A DNA stretch of 64,000 nt from Pseudomonadota bacterium. Lineage in GTDB: Bacteria; Pseudomonadota; Gammaproteobacteria; Burkholderiales; Rhodocyclaceae. The stretch covers positions 36,006-100,005 of the forward strand of contig QQUN01000007.1 in the NCBI GenBank assembly GCA_008501585.1. Direction: 5' to 3'. The translations under genes and the position numbers were made by a program. The notes beneath the pieces are model-generated. The model saw nothing but the letters and a program-made list of their open reading frames with translations. It ran no database searches and was not told the DNA's origin. This document shows positions 8,301 through 15,906 of this stretch, in pieces (positions within the stretch are counted from its first letter, which is position 1; each line of letters opens with the position of its first letter).

Positions 8301-11293
8301 ACGCCCTGGGCGTCGGCGATGGTGGCATCGGCCGTGGCGTTGCTCAGATTGACCACGAACTGCTCGGACCCTTCGTACACCGCGTCGTTGAGGATCGCGA
8401 CGGTGATCGTCTGGCTGGTGACGCCAGGGGCGAAGGTCAGCGTGCCGCCGGTGCCGGTGTAGTCGGCGCCGCTCAGGGCGCTGCCGTCGGCGGTGGCGAA
8501 GTCGACCGTGGTGCTCAGCGCGCTGGGGTTGGACAGCGTGACGGTGAAGGTGGCCGTGCCGGCCCCTTCGTTGACGGTCACGTCATTGATGCTGAAGGCC
8601 GGACGGTCGTCGTCGTTGCCGGTGGTGGGCGGGTCGCCCGCGGTGCCGTCGTCACGGATGGTGGTGGTGACGCTGCCGGTGCCGATGGTGGCGCCGACCG
8701 GGCCGGTCAGGTTCAGGCTGTAGTCTTCGGCGCGCTCGTAGGTGGCGTCGTTGTTGATGGTGAGCGTGATGGTCTGGCTGGTCACGCCGGGGGCAAAGGT
8801 GAGCGTGCCGCTCACCGCGTCGTAGTCGCCCGCGCCGGGGGCGCCGGCAATCGCCGTGCCGTCGGCACTGGCGTAGCCGACCGTCACCGCGCTGGTGCTC
8901 GGGTTGGAGAGGCTGACCGTGTAGGTGACGGTGCCGGCCGCTTCGTTGACCACGGCAGGGCCGGTGATGCTGATCACCGGAGTGTCATCATCCGTCCCCG
9001 GGGGGCCACCGGTGCCGTCGTCGCGGATGGTGGTGGTGACGCTGCCGGTGCCGATGCTGGCGCCGCCGGTGGGGGCGCTCAGATTGACCCGGTAGGCTTC
9101 GGCCCCTTCGAACACGGTGTCATTGACGATGCTCACCGTCACCGTGGCGCTGGTCGCGCCCGGGGCGAAGGTGACCACCTGGCTGGCGATCGGGCTGTAG
9201 TCGGCCCCGGCCGTGGCGCCCGCGTCCGCGGTGTCGACCGTCACGCTCACCGCATTGGCGCTCGGGTTGCTCAGGTTGAGGGTGTAGGTGATGGTGCCCG
9301 CGCCTTCGTTCACTTCGGCCGGGCCCGCGATGCTGATCACCGGGCGGTCGTCGTCGCCTCCCGGAGGCCCGCCGGTGCCGTCGTCCACAATGGTGGTGGT
9401 GACGCTGCCGGTGCCGATCACGGCGCCAGCGACGTTGCTCAGGGCGACCGTGTAGTCTTCGGCGCCTTCATACACCGCCGGGCTGTCGTTGAGGATCGCC
9501 ACCGTCACGGTCTGGCTGGTCACGCCGGGGGCGAAGGTGAGCGACTGGCTCAGCGCCGTGTAGTCGCTGCCGGCCTGTGCGCTGCCGTTGGCCGTGGCCA
9601 CGTCAACGGTCACCGGGTGGTCGCTGGGGTTGGTCAGGCTCACTGTGTAGGTGAGCGTGCCGGCCGCTTCGTTGACCAGCACCGGGCCGCTGATCGACAC
9701 CGCGGGGATGTCGTTGTCCGTCCCCGGGGGGCCACCGGTGCCGTCGTCGCGGATGGTGCCGATGCCCTGGCCGTCGCCGATCACGGCGCCGCCGGTGGGG
9801 TTGCTCAGGTCGATGGCGAACTGTTCGCTGATCTCGTAGATCGCATCGTTGTTGATATTGACCGTGATGGTCTGGGTGGTCACGCCGGGGGCGAAGCTCA
9901 GCGTGCCGCCCACCGTGTCGTAGTCGCCCGCGCCCGCAGCGCCGGCCACGGCCGTGCCGTTGGCGCTGGCGTAGTCGACCGTCACCGTGCTGGCGCTGGG
10001 GTTACTGAGCGTGACCGTGAAGGTGGCCGTACCGGCCGCTTCGTTGACCGTCACGTCGTTGATGCTGAAGCTTGGCGTGTCGTTGTCGACGATGGTGGTG
10101 GTCACGGCACTACTGCCCAGCACCAGGTTTTCGAAACCGCCGCCCGGCGTCGCGGGCAGGCCGATGCTGATGCTGTAGTTTTCCCCGCTTTCGTGCAGGT
10201 TGTCGTCGAAGGTGCTGACGTTGAACGCCGCGCTGGTGCTGCCGGCGGGGATGGTGACCGTGGCGGGCACGCTGACGATGTCGCCGCTGACCGTGTCGAT
10301 ATGGGTCAGCGTGATATCCAGCGTGAGGTCGGTGGCCGGTGCGTGATCGATGCTCACGGTGTAGCTGGCGTCGCCGCCTTCGGTGACCGTGCTCGGCCCG
10401 CTCAGGGTGACTGTCGCCGTATCCTCCGCTCCCGGCGGGTTGTCCGAGCCGGTCTGGTCGAGGATGGTGGTAACGGTCTGCCCGCTGCCGATCACGATAC
10501 GGTCGTACCCGCCGCCCGAAGCGCCGCCGATGCCGACACGGAACTGTTCGCCGCTGTCGGCATAGGCATCATCGATGGTGCTGATGGTGAAGGTGGCGCT
10601 GGTTGCCCCCGCCGGGATGGTCACACTCGTGGTGACGAGATTGACGTCGCCATTGCTGGTGGTGATATGGCCGGTGACGATATTGACGATCAGGTCGCTG
10701 GTCGGCGCCCGGTCGACGCTGATGGTGTAGGTGGCGCTTTCACCCTCGACCACGTTGGCGGGGCCGCTGATCGACAGCGTACCGAGCACTTCGGGCACGA
10801 CGGCCTCGGCATCGTCACCCGCGCCGCCGTCGAAATCGGCGGCCACAGCGGGTTGTGCCGTAGCGAACTCGAACGACAGCGGATCCACACCTTCGGTGAT
10901 GCGCAGCAGACGGACAAAACTGTTGCCTTCGCCACCGGCACCGCCGGCCAGGCCGGCCGCGGGGGCTTCGAGGGCATCGTCGATGTCGCCGCCCTGCTCA
11001 AGGGCCTGCACGACGCGCTCGATGCTGGCGTCGCCCACGGCGGCCTCTTGCGGCGTCGGGCGGGTGGTGTCGGAGAGCTCGGCGGTGATCGCAACCGACT
11101 CGTTCGGCTGCACTTCGAGCAACTGGCCGTCGCTGGTGGCCAGCTCGACGCGGCCGCCGTTGCGGGTGATGAGCACCTCACCTTCGTACAAGGCGTCGCC
11201 GGCCTTGAGGGCACGCATCACGCCGTCGGCATTGCGGGCATAGGCTTCGCCGGTGACTGCCACAACGGTGGCTACGGGTTGGTTGATCGCCAT
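2318..11293 (-). CDS. giant LapA-like type I-secreted RTX adhesin with retention module
   Basis: The product has 2991 residues. The ATG at 11293 follows GGAGAACTCC. Order of parts: N-terminal retention module (1 to about 145) with PAAG at 111-114, matching the [T/A/P]AA[G] site cut by LapG in known Lap adhesins; about 14 Calx-beta-like repeats (roughly 165-1750) recognised by VNEGAGT..TYTV and TTTIVDDGTGGPPG linkers; further T1SS-type Ig-like repeats (about 1750-2430); a vWA domain with MIDAS DVSGS near 2446; glycine-rich RTX nonapeptides such as GGDGNDWLS (about 2780-2870); and a C-terminal type I secretion region ending LTKGKLITD. It would be anchored in the outer-membrane secretion pore by its N terminus and released when LapG cuts. 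The exporter and adaptor genes are just upstream on the same strand. Calx-beta units 3-5 and 9-11 are near-identical copies, so copy number may vary between strains or be misassembled. Confidence 0.93.
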   Translation of the reverse strand: MAINQPVATVVAVTGEAYARNADGVMRALKAGDALYEGEVLITRNGGRVELATSDGQLLEVQPNESVAITAELSDTTRPTPQEAAVGDASIERVVQALEQGGDIDDALEAPAAGLAGGAGGEGNSFVRLLRITEGVDPLSFEFATAQPAVAADFDGGAGDDAEAVVPEVLGTLSISGPANVVEGESATYTISVDRAPTSDLIVNIVTGHITTSNGDVNLVTTSVTIPAGATSATFTISTIDDAYADSGEQFRVGIGGASGGGYDRIVIGSGQTVTTILDQTGSDNPPGAEDTATVTLSGPSTVTEGGDASYTVSIDHAPATDLTLDITLTHIDTVSGDIVSVPATVTIPAGSTSAAFNVSTFDDNLHESGENYSISIGLPATPGGGFENLVLGSSAVTTTIVDNDTPSFSINDVTVNEAAGTATFTVTLSNPSASTVTVDYASANGTAVAGAAGAGDYDTVGGTLSFAPGVTTQTITVNINNDAIYEISEQFAIDLSNPTGGAVIGDGQGIGTIRDDGTGGPPGTDNDIPAVSISGPVLVNEAAGTLTYTVSLTNPSDHPVTVDVATANGSAQAGSDYTALSQSLTFAPGVTSQTVTVAILNDSPAVYEGAEDYTVALSNVAGAVIGTGSVTTTIVDDGTGGPPGGDDDRPVISIAGPAEVNEGAGTITYTLNLSNPSANAVSVTVDTADAGATAGADYSPIASQVVTFAPGATSATVTVSIVNDTVFEGAEAYRVNLSAPTGGASIGTGSVTTTIRDDGTGGPPGTDDDTPVISITGPAVVNEAAGTVTYTVSLSNPSTSAVTVGYASADGTAIAGAPGAGDYDAVSGTLTFAPGVTSQTITLTINNDATYERAEDYSLNLTGPVGATIGTGSVTTTIRDDGTAGDPPTTGNDDDRPAFSINDVTVNEGAGTATFTVTLSNPSALSTTVDFATADGSALSGADYTGTGGTLTFAPGVTSQTITVAILNDAVYEGSEQFVVNLSNATADATIADAQGVGTIVDDGTGGPPGSDNDIPTLSVSSPTVTEGTDAHAVFTVSLSNPSVQDVSVSLALADVSATNPADYGAGLEVFVGGAWVSATAATIPAGSTSVQVRTPIANDNLAEGNETFTLNATVTGGTTTNPAASGTGTIVDDDTPSFSINDVTVNEAAGTATFTVTLSNPSASTVTVDYASANGTAVAGAAGAGDYDTVGGTLSFAPGVTTQTITVNINNDAIYEISEQFAIDLSNPTGGAVIGDGQGIGTIRDDGTGGPPGTDNDIPAVSISGPVLVNEAAGTLTYTVSLTNPSDHPVTVDVATANGSAQAGSDYTALSQSLTFAPGVTSQTVTVAILNDSPAVYEGAEDYTVALSNVAGAVIGTGSVTTTIVDDGTGGPPGGDDDRPVISIVGPAEVNEGAGTITYTLNLSNPSANAVSVTVDTMDAGATAGADYSPIASQVITFAPGSTSATVTVNIVNDSVFEGAEAYQVNLSAPTGGASIGTGSVTTTIRDDGTGGPPGTDDDTPAISINDVTVNESAGTATFTVTLSNPSNLGVSVSYSSAGVSATQGVDYTGVAGTLNFPAGVTSQTITVPITDDAYAEGDETFNIVLSNPVNATIADDTGVGTITDDTTFDPVDTATLTISGAGTVVEGESVTYTVSVDKAPATDLTVNVVTGHITTDDGDLTPVNTSVIIAAGTTSATFVVNTTDDALADSGEQYTASISGSSGGGYENLVLGTSSVTTTIVDQTGSDNPPGPEDTVYVRLVNSASVSEGIPDATLSHRVELIDQNGNPVTVPAGGSVTVTLTYSADTTSAADFVNLKVTTVTIGAGQSFALIENEVFNDTLDENDEGYTLSLATVSSGVFEHVQAHATQNTVTGTIIDNDAPPVVASVVGDDDNVDENRDASPSNDIVQVGTIQNVGSNDVVTLAGNAAGVTSNGLPVSYAWDAASKTLTASSAEGVVFTLRVNASNSGYTFTQVRALDHLPTVQGESESKVLGFTLSVDGGISTANFNVTVFDDAPTVDGPLSITAANQLGQTVMGSLPVTVSNDPTDLTWNPAGATLPTLYADGKQVQYEWNDSNDALTGYVMNGSVRENVLLLDLDLASKTYVFNTFAQLLGGTVSTSDFSGTTGGNSGSLQIIDANNNVILIDATGVRNGAAAQVNYSAQGISVNGGQGNWIDAAGNEVLTLTYTRDITSATFSLEPQAQSATMSWAAYRDGVLVASGSNVSIGKSNPEQLLTISAGEAFDTVTFTAVSGEFRPEIVSISYINYNADVSMNLAYQLRDADADTAQGTIALNLSGTPAPSISASAALVSEEGLSGGNPDTVGSPTDLTNSVVFTGSMNISGAGTLSVGLHPPAQGLTSGGAALTWTGVGTGTLTGSANGSDVVRVTMQANGNYEVRLLGPLDHPNGGGENLLSFDVAVTASNGTTSSSSLLNVTVEDDAPLAFAQTRAIDVPQQDTNLMVVLDVSGSMTSGSVDRLAAARTAITNLINAYDGQGDVAVKIVTFSTLANDTTSYWMTADDAKAMLASITAAGWTNYDAALAQAIDAWGSAGRILTPPAGGSLQNVAYFISDGQPNENDGNTGALVNSDAGSRTGPDVGIQAAEEAIWQNFLTTNSIKAFALGLGTGLTAADQTYLDPVAYDGQTGTNMDALMVPDETQLSAALQSTVVPIAMGNVLSGATPGSVGADQGHLQSVTMNGITYTWNTASNTIATSGGTSAATFNGTTHVLTVTTVAGGLLTVDMDNGEYSYRPPFSGSGAMTEMFGFTLIDRDGDTGTGSVTLNITFDQGAPTMVGTSSGNTLNGTAGDDIISGLAGNDTINGGDGNDWLSGGDGNDVLNGGNGNDKLVGGNGSDTLNGGAGDDLLIGGAGNDTMTGGLGADVFQWSLADAGTISSPARDTITDFDVALPSAGGDILDLRDLLQAPVGATAAALDNFLHFQYSGGNTTIYVSTSGAFNDNNSAGGLPSNVSNNDVQQIVLNGVNLTAGFSTDQQVIQDLLTKGKLITD
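6787..7897 (-). repeat. 1.1-kb intragenic direct repeat, copy B
   Basis: This copy encodes Calx-beta units 9-11 of the adhesin and lies 2193 nt from copy A. From about 7190 to 7880 I found no difference from copy A. The lower-coordinate third (unit 11) has several substitutions, for example VDTMDAG against VDTADAG and QVITFAPGS against QVVTFAPGA. The boundaries are approximate. Confidence 0.85.
8980..10090 (-). repeat. 1.1-kb intragenic direct repeat, copy A
   Basis: This copy encodes Calx-beta units 3-5 of the adhesin. Its offset to copy B is constant at 2193 nt, a multiple of three, so recombination between the copies would keep the frame and delete or duplicate 731 residues. Confidence 0.85.
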
Positions 11294-11425
11294 TGGAGTT
11301 CTCCGTGGAGCCGGCACAACGCCGGCCGACATTGATTCGATACTGAAAGACTACGGCCGCAACCCGGCAACGCCTATTGGACCGGTGGACAGGGTCGGTC
11401 GCCCCACACGCGCGGCGGCGGGGGC

Positions 11426-12043
11426 TCAGGCGGCGTCGTCGACGTCGAGCGGGACATATTTGAGGGCCAGCACCAGCTGGAGGCGGTCGCGCACACCAAG
11501 CTTTTCAAATGCGGCACCGAGGTGCGCCTTGACGGTGCGCTCGGTGATGTCGAGCCGGCGGGCCGCTTCCTTGTTGGTGGCGCCACGCGCCACCTCGAGG
11601 GCCACCGCCCGCTCACGCGGGGTGAGCAGCTCGAGGCCCTGTGCCGGTTCGCTGTGCGACTCGCCGAGCAGGCGCTCGCTGGCCGCGCCCATCACCCGGC
11701 TCATCAGCTCCGGGCCAAGCCACAAGCCGCCATGCGTCACGGCCACGGCCACCTGCTGCAACATGCCCGGGGTGGCATGGCTATGGCAGTAGCCTCGCGC
11801 ACCGAGCGCAATGGCATGCATGGCGTCTTCCTGCACGGGCTCTGGCGACAGCACGACCACCGGCACGCCGGGGAAGGCCGCAATGGCCGCAGACAGGGCC
11901 GCGGCATCGAGCGGCACGACCGCCCACCACAGCACCTCGGGACGCTCGCCGCCGACCGCGGTACGCAGCTCGGCACCGGGAAACGCCGCCAGCCAGCGCG
12001 GGTTGAGTTTTGCCTGCGAAGAAATGAATAGGTGTCTTGTCAT
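11426..12043 (-). CDS. LuxR-family regulator with degenerate receiver domain
   Basis: The product has 205 residues. The C-terminal HTH is clear (LTPRERAVALEVARGATNKEAARRL, then ITERTVKAHLGAAFEKLGV), as in NarL/FixJ regulators. The N-terminal 120 residues have the length and strand pattern of a receiver but lack its chemistry: no acidic pair after strand 1 (LFISSQ), WWAV where the phospho-Asp would be, and GYCHSHA where the conserved Lys should lie. It probably responds to something other than phosphorylation, or acts constitutively. Its ATG overlaps the HlyD stop by four bases (ATGA), and it sits between the exporter genes and the adhesin, 132 nt before the adhesin ATG. Control of adhesin expression is a natural inference but not shown. 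Confidence 0.85.
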   Translation of the reverse strand: MTRHLFISSQAKLNPRWLAAFPGAELRTAVGGERPEVLWWAVVPLDAAALSAAIAAFPGVPVVVLSPEPVQEDAMHAIALGARGYCHSHATPGMLQQVAVAVTHGGLWLGPELMSRVMGAASERLLGESHSEPAQGLELLTPRERAVALEVARGATNKEAARRLDITERTVKAHLGAAFEKLGVRDRLQLVLALKYVPLDVDDAA

Positions 12044-13461
12044 CGTTCTGTCAACGCATTGGCCTTGGCGCGCAGCACCGGTTTGAGCAGGTAGGACAAG
12101 ATCGTCTTCTTGCCCGTCATCACGTCAACCTGCGCCACCATCCCTGGAATGATCGGCAGGTTCTCACCCAAACTTGACTCCGTTGTGCGCACACGCACGA
12201 TGTAGAAGGCATTGCCGCGGTCATCCATGACCGTATCGGCGCCAATCTGCTCGACCGTCGCCTTCAGGCCGCCGTAGATGGAGAAATCGTAGGCGGTGAA
12301 CTTCACCTCTGCGGGCTGGCCAGGGCGCAGGAAGGCGATGTCCTTGGGATTGATCTTGGCCTCCAGCAACAAGGCTTCGTCCAGCGGCACCACCTCGGCC
12401 ACTTCCTTGCCGGGCTGGACCACCCCCCCGACGGTATTGACCAGCAGGCGCTTGACCGTGCCACGCATCGGCGACTTGACCTCGGCGTGCTTGACCCGAT
12501 CCGCGAGCGCCAGACTGCCTTCGGACAGGCTATTGAGCTTGGCCCGCGTCTCCGACAGCTCGCTGCGCGCCGCGTTGCGGAACGCCAGTTCGACATCCTG
12601 GATATTGCGGTTGGCCTCGGCAATGGCCGCCTGGATGCGGGCGATCTGCGCCGAGGCCTGGTCGCGCTCGCCGCGCAGACGGGCGACATCGCGTTCCAGG
12701 CGCAGCAACTCGACCTCGGAGACTGCGCCGGAGGCGAGCAGCGGCTTGGTCACGCTCAGCTCCTGCGACACCAGGTTGAAGGTCTGGGTGGCCTGGGCCA
12801 GCCGGGCCTGCAGCTCGACCAGCTCCTGGCTGCGCTGCGCCATCTGCTGCCGGGCAATGGCCAGCTCGCCATCGAGCTTGGCCTGGCTGGATTCATACAG
12901 CGCCCGCTCCTGGTCGATCAGTTCAGGCGCCGCCTTGGCCACATCCACCGGCGGCACGAAAGGGGTGCCGGCGGAGAGGGCTTCGAGGCGGGCCGCCTTG
13001 GCGACGAGGGCAAAGTACTGGACCCGGTTCTCGCGCAGCGAGGACACGAAGCGGGTCGGGTCGATGCGCACCAGCGTCTGGCCAACGTCGACCACATCGC
13101 CCTCCTTGACCAGGATCTCCTCGACCACCCCGCCATCGAAGGATTGCAGCACCTGCAACTGGCTGGACGGAATGACCCGCCCCTCGCCGCGGGTGACCTC
13201 GTCGATCTCGGCAAACCCGGCCCAGACCAGCAGCAGCAAGAAGGCGACCAGCGAGGTTCGCAGCAAGGCCCTCGCGCGCAGCGGCTCCTGCGCCAGCACG
13301 GCGCGATCGGCGTCGCTGCCCCAGTCAACCTCGCCCTCCCCGCCTTCCTGCGTCCCCAGCAAGCGGCCGAAGAGCCGGTCGAACAGCGGACGGGTGCGTC
13401 GCGACACGGCACTGGAGGCCTCGCCGATACGCTTGAACTGCGTTGCATTGAGATGACTCAT
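12040..13461 (-). CDS. lapC: HlyD/LapC-type periplasmic adaptor of type I secretion system
   Basis: The product has 473 residues. The start MSHLNATQFKR at 13461 is chosen because GGGAGGGGC precedes it; a longer open frame upstream has no such signal. A single membrane helix (LLRTSLVAFLLLLVWAGFAEIDEVT) is followed by a barrel-sandwich half (GRVIPSSQLQVLQSFDGGVVEEILVKEGD), a long coiled coil (EL, QA and RL-rich, about residues 150-300), and the returning lipoyl half (VKSPMRGTVKRLLVNTVGGVVQPGKEV). It would bridge the inner-membrane ABC exporter to a TolC-like channel, which is not in the window. It is co-transcribed with the exporter, and its stop overlaps the next gene. Confidence 0.9.
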   Translation of the reverse strand: MSHLNATQFKRIGEASSAVSRRTRPLFDRLFGRLLGTQEGGEGEVDWGSDADRAVLAQEPLRARALLRTSLVAFLLLLVWAGFAEIDEVTRGEGRVIPSSQLQVLQSFDGGVVEEILVKEGDVVDVGQTLVRIDPTRFVSSLRENRVQYFALVAKAARLEALSAGTPFVPPVDVAKAAPELIDQERALYESSQAKLDGELAIARQQMAQRSQELVELQARLAQATQTFNLVSQELSVTKPLLASGAVSEVELLRLERDVARLRGERDQASAQIARIQAAIAEANRNIQDVELAFRNAARSELSETRAKLNSLSEGSLALADRVKHAEVKSPMRGTVKRLLVNTVGGVVQPGKEVAEVVPLDEALLLEAKINPKDIAFLRPGQPAEVKFTAYDFSIYGGLKATVEQIGADTVMDDRGNAFYIVRVRTTESSLGENLPIIPGMVAQVDVMTGKKTILSYLLKPVLRAKANALTER

Positions 13462-13522
13462 TGGATGCCCCTCCCGCCACCCGGGCCGCTCGTGGGTGCG
13501 TCGGACCGCCGTACGGAAACGC

Positions 13523-15718
13523 TCATGCCGCCCTCCCGATGCGGCCCTGGCGCAAGGCCTCGACCACCTGCGCCTTGGGCCCGTCGGCGACGATCTTGCC
13601 GCCATCGACGACAATGATCCGGTCGACCAGTTCGAGCAGCGAGGTGCGGTGCGTGATGACGATCATCGTTTTGCCCGCTGCGCAGCTGCGCAGCTGTTGC
13701 TTGACGTATTCCTCGCTGGAGTGGTCCATCGAGCCGGTCGGCTCGTCCATCAGCAGGATCGGCGGATCGTTGATCAGCGCGCGGGCAATCGCCACCCCCT
13801 GGCGCTGGCCGCCCGAGAGCGATTCGCCGCGCTCGCCGACGAGCATGTCGAAGCCCTGCGGATGGCTGTTGACGAATTCGGCAATGCCGCCCAGTTCGGC
13901 GGCGCGCACCACGTCGGCATCATCGGCATCGCGCGAGGCGATGGTGAGGTTGTCGCGCAGGCTGCCGTAGAACAGCGTCACGTCCTGCGGCACGTAGCCG
14001 ACATGGCGGCGCAGCTCGGCCGGATCGAGCTGGCGCAGGTCGATGCCGTCGATCAGCACCGCGCCTTCGGTGGGCCGGTAGAGGCCGAGAATCAGCTTGT
14101 GCAGCGTGGTCTTGCCGGAGCCGACGCGACCGAGGATCGCCACCCGCTCGCCCGGCTCGATGCGCAGCGACACATTGCGCAGCGCCTCGACCTCCTGGCC
14201 CGGGTAGGCAAAGTGCACATCCTTGAATTCGATGCGACCGACAAAATTCTGCCGGCTCACGAAGCTCGAATCCTCCGGCCGCTCGATGGGCCGCGAGAGG
14301 ATCTCGTCGAGCGAGGTCAGTGCGGTGGATGCATTGTGATACTGGGTCAGCAAGCCGGCCACCTGGCCGATCGGCGCCAGGGCACGCGAGGACAGCATCG
14401 AGCAGGCGATCAGCCCCCCCATGCTCAAGTCCCCCTCCGCGATCAGATACACCCCCAGCACGATGATCGCCACATTGGTGGTCTGCTGCACCCACAGCGC
14501 GCCGTTCATGGTCGAGGCCGAAAGCAGGCGCAGCTGTGCGCTGGTGCGCGCGAGGAAGACCGCGCTCTGCTCCCACTTGCGCTGCATGTAGCCTTCGCAA
14601 CCCAGCGCCTTGACCGACTCCAGCCCGACCAGGCTCTCGACCAGGGTGGCATTGCGCAGCGCGCCGGCGCGGTAGGTGGTCTCCGACAGCTCATGCATCC
14701 GCCCCTGCACCGTCATGGCGTAGAGCAGCACGATCATCACCGCGATGACGATCGGGACGACCATCGGCCACGCGATCCAGCCGATCACCACCAGGAAGAT
14801 CAGCGCAAAGGGCAGATCGACAAAGGCGCTCACCGTGGCCGAGGTGATGAAGTCGCGCACCGTCTCGAAGGAGCGCAGGTTGGCGGCAAACGAGCCGGCC
14901 GACACCGGGCGCTGCTCCATCTGCAGGCCCAGCACCCGCTCCATGATGTAGGCGGAGAGCTTGACGTCCACCCGGTTGCCCGCCAGGTCGATGAAGTAAC
15001 CGCGCATGGTGCGCATCACCAGGTCGGCCAGCATCACGATCGACACGCCGATCGCCAGCATCCACAGGGTATCGACGGCGTTGTTGGGCACCACGCGGTC
15101 GTACACGTTCATGGTGAACATGGGCAGCGCGATGGCGAACAGGTTGATCATCAGTGCCGCCAGCAGCACGTCGCGATACAGCGGGCGGTTGTCGTTGATC
15201 GCCCCCCAGAACCAGTGGCGGTGGCGCACGGCGCCGACCTCGGGGGTGCGCGCATCGAAACGGAAGCGCGGGCGGACGAAGATGGCGTGGCCGGCGTAGC
15301 GGGCGGCCAGGGTGTCGAGCGGCACCTCGACTTCCGCCTCGCCCAGTTCGGGAAAGATGACCCGCGCAGCGGCGCCGTCATCGCTCCAGCCCAGCAGCAC
15401 GCAGGCCTGCTCGTCGGCCAGGATCAACACCACCGGAAACAAGGCGGCATTGAGGCGATCGAGCGGGCGGCGGGCCAGGTTTGACGCCAGCCCGGCGCGC
15501 CGGGCGGCGCGGTCGAACAGCGACGGGGTGAGGCGGTGGTCCACCAGGGGCAGACCGGCCGTGGCCGCATCGCGCGTCAGCGTGGCCCCGTGGGCGCGCG
15601 CAATCACCAGCAGACATTCGAGCAAGGCATCGGGCCGGTGCGCATCGGCACGCGCCGGCTCGATGGCCGGTGCCGCCTGGGGCGCGGCGTCGACCTGAGA
15701 AGTGTCGGAGTCAGTCAT
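13523..15718 (-). CDS. lapB: LapB-type type I secretion ABC transporter (permease/ATPase)
   Basis: The product has 731 residues. The N-terminal 130 residues form a C39-peptidase-like domain without a catalytic Cys in the expected place, as in other LapB/HlyB-type exporters that do not cut their substrate. Then come ABC transmembrane helices (about 160-430, including LAALMINLFAIALPMFTMNVYDRVVPNNA) and an ATPase domain with Walker A GRVGSGKTT, signature LSGGQRQ, Walker B ILLMDEPT and switch His in ITHR. It exports the downstream adhesin together with the HlyD protein. AGGATGAC precedes the ATG. It is the first gene of the minus-strand operon, so its promoter should lie in 15719-15900. Confidence 0.92.
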   Translation of the reverse strand: MTDSDTSQVDAAPQAAPAIEPARADAHRPDALLECLLVIARAHGATLTRDAATAGLPLVDHRLTPSLFDRAARRAGLASNLARRPLDRLNAALFPVVLILADEQACVLLGWSDDGAAARVIFPELGEAEVEVPLDTLAARYAGHAIFVRPRFRFDARTPEVGAVRHRHWFWGAINDNRPLYRDVLLAALMINLFAIALPMFTMNVYDRVVPNNAVDTLWMLAIGVSIVMLADLVMRTMRGYFIDLAGNRVDVKLSAYIMERVLGLQMEQRPVSAGSFAANLRSFETVRDFITSATVSAFVDLPFALIFLVVIGWIAWPMVVPIVIAVMIVLLYAMTVQGRMHELSETTYRAGALRNATLVESLVGLESVKALGCEGYMQRKWEQSAVFLARTSAQLRLLSASTMNGALWVQQTTNVAIIVLGVYLIAEGDLSMGGLIACSMLSSRALAPIGQVAGLLTQYHNASTALTSLDEILSRPIERPEDSSFVSRQNFVGRIEFKDVHFAYPGQEVEALRNVSLRIEPGERVAILGRVGSGKTTLHKLILGLYRPTEGAVLIDGIDLRQLDPAELRRHVGYVPQDVTLFYGSLRDNLTIASRDADDADVVRAAELGGIAEFVNSHPQGFDMLVGERGESLSGGQRQGVAIARALINDPPILLMDEPTGSMDHSSEEYVKQQLRSCAAGKTMIVITHRTSLLELVDRIIVVDGGKIVADGPKAQVVEALRQGRIGRAA

Positions 15719-15806
15719 GTCATCCTGTCGCAGTTCCCGAGGGTCCGGGCGGAGGGCAAGTCTCGCAGTGCAGTAACGGCAGCAACAGCCGCGACTTGAT
15801 GCGAAA

Positions 15807-15820
15807 TGCCAATATTGGCA
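15807..15820. promoter_or_regulatory. 14-bp perfect palindrome upstream of the secretion operon
   Basis: TGCCAATATTGGCA lies 89 nt upstream of the exporter ATG and about 90 nt upstream of the CIRCE element of rpoH. It is a plausible dimeric repressor or activator site for the adhesin operon. I cannot match it to a known regulator with confidence. Confidence 0.45.
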
Positions 15821-15906
15821 CAGGCGCGTGTTAAATCAGGTGACATCACCCTGCCCGGCGCGACCGCGACCGGATGTGTCTCAAGATCGCGGAACCCATT
15901 CCGTTG

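Noticed and set aside
1922..11335. Very long plus-strand open frames (861 and 2230 codons) opposite the adhesin gene
   Set aside because: They are antisense frames kept open by high G+C and the biased codon use of the adhesin. Their translations are low-complexity (His, Arg, Gly, Ala and Val rich) and copy the repeat structure in reverse.
13496..15484. 662-codon plus-strand frame opposite the ABC exporter
   Set aside because: It has His/Gln/Arg-rich composition, no domain, and mirrors the exporter gene.
13523..15718. C39 peptidase activity of the exporter (bacteriocin-type processing)
   Set aside because: The N-terminal C39-like domain has no catalytic Cys in place, and the cargo is an adhesin with a C-terminal secretion signal.
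15812..15832. Possible sigma-54 promoter (TTGGCAC..) at the palindrome
   Set aside because: No GC element at the required distance for a -24/-12 promoter on either strand.
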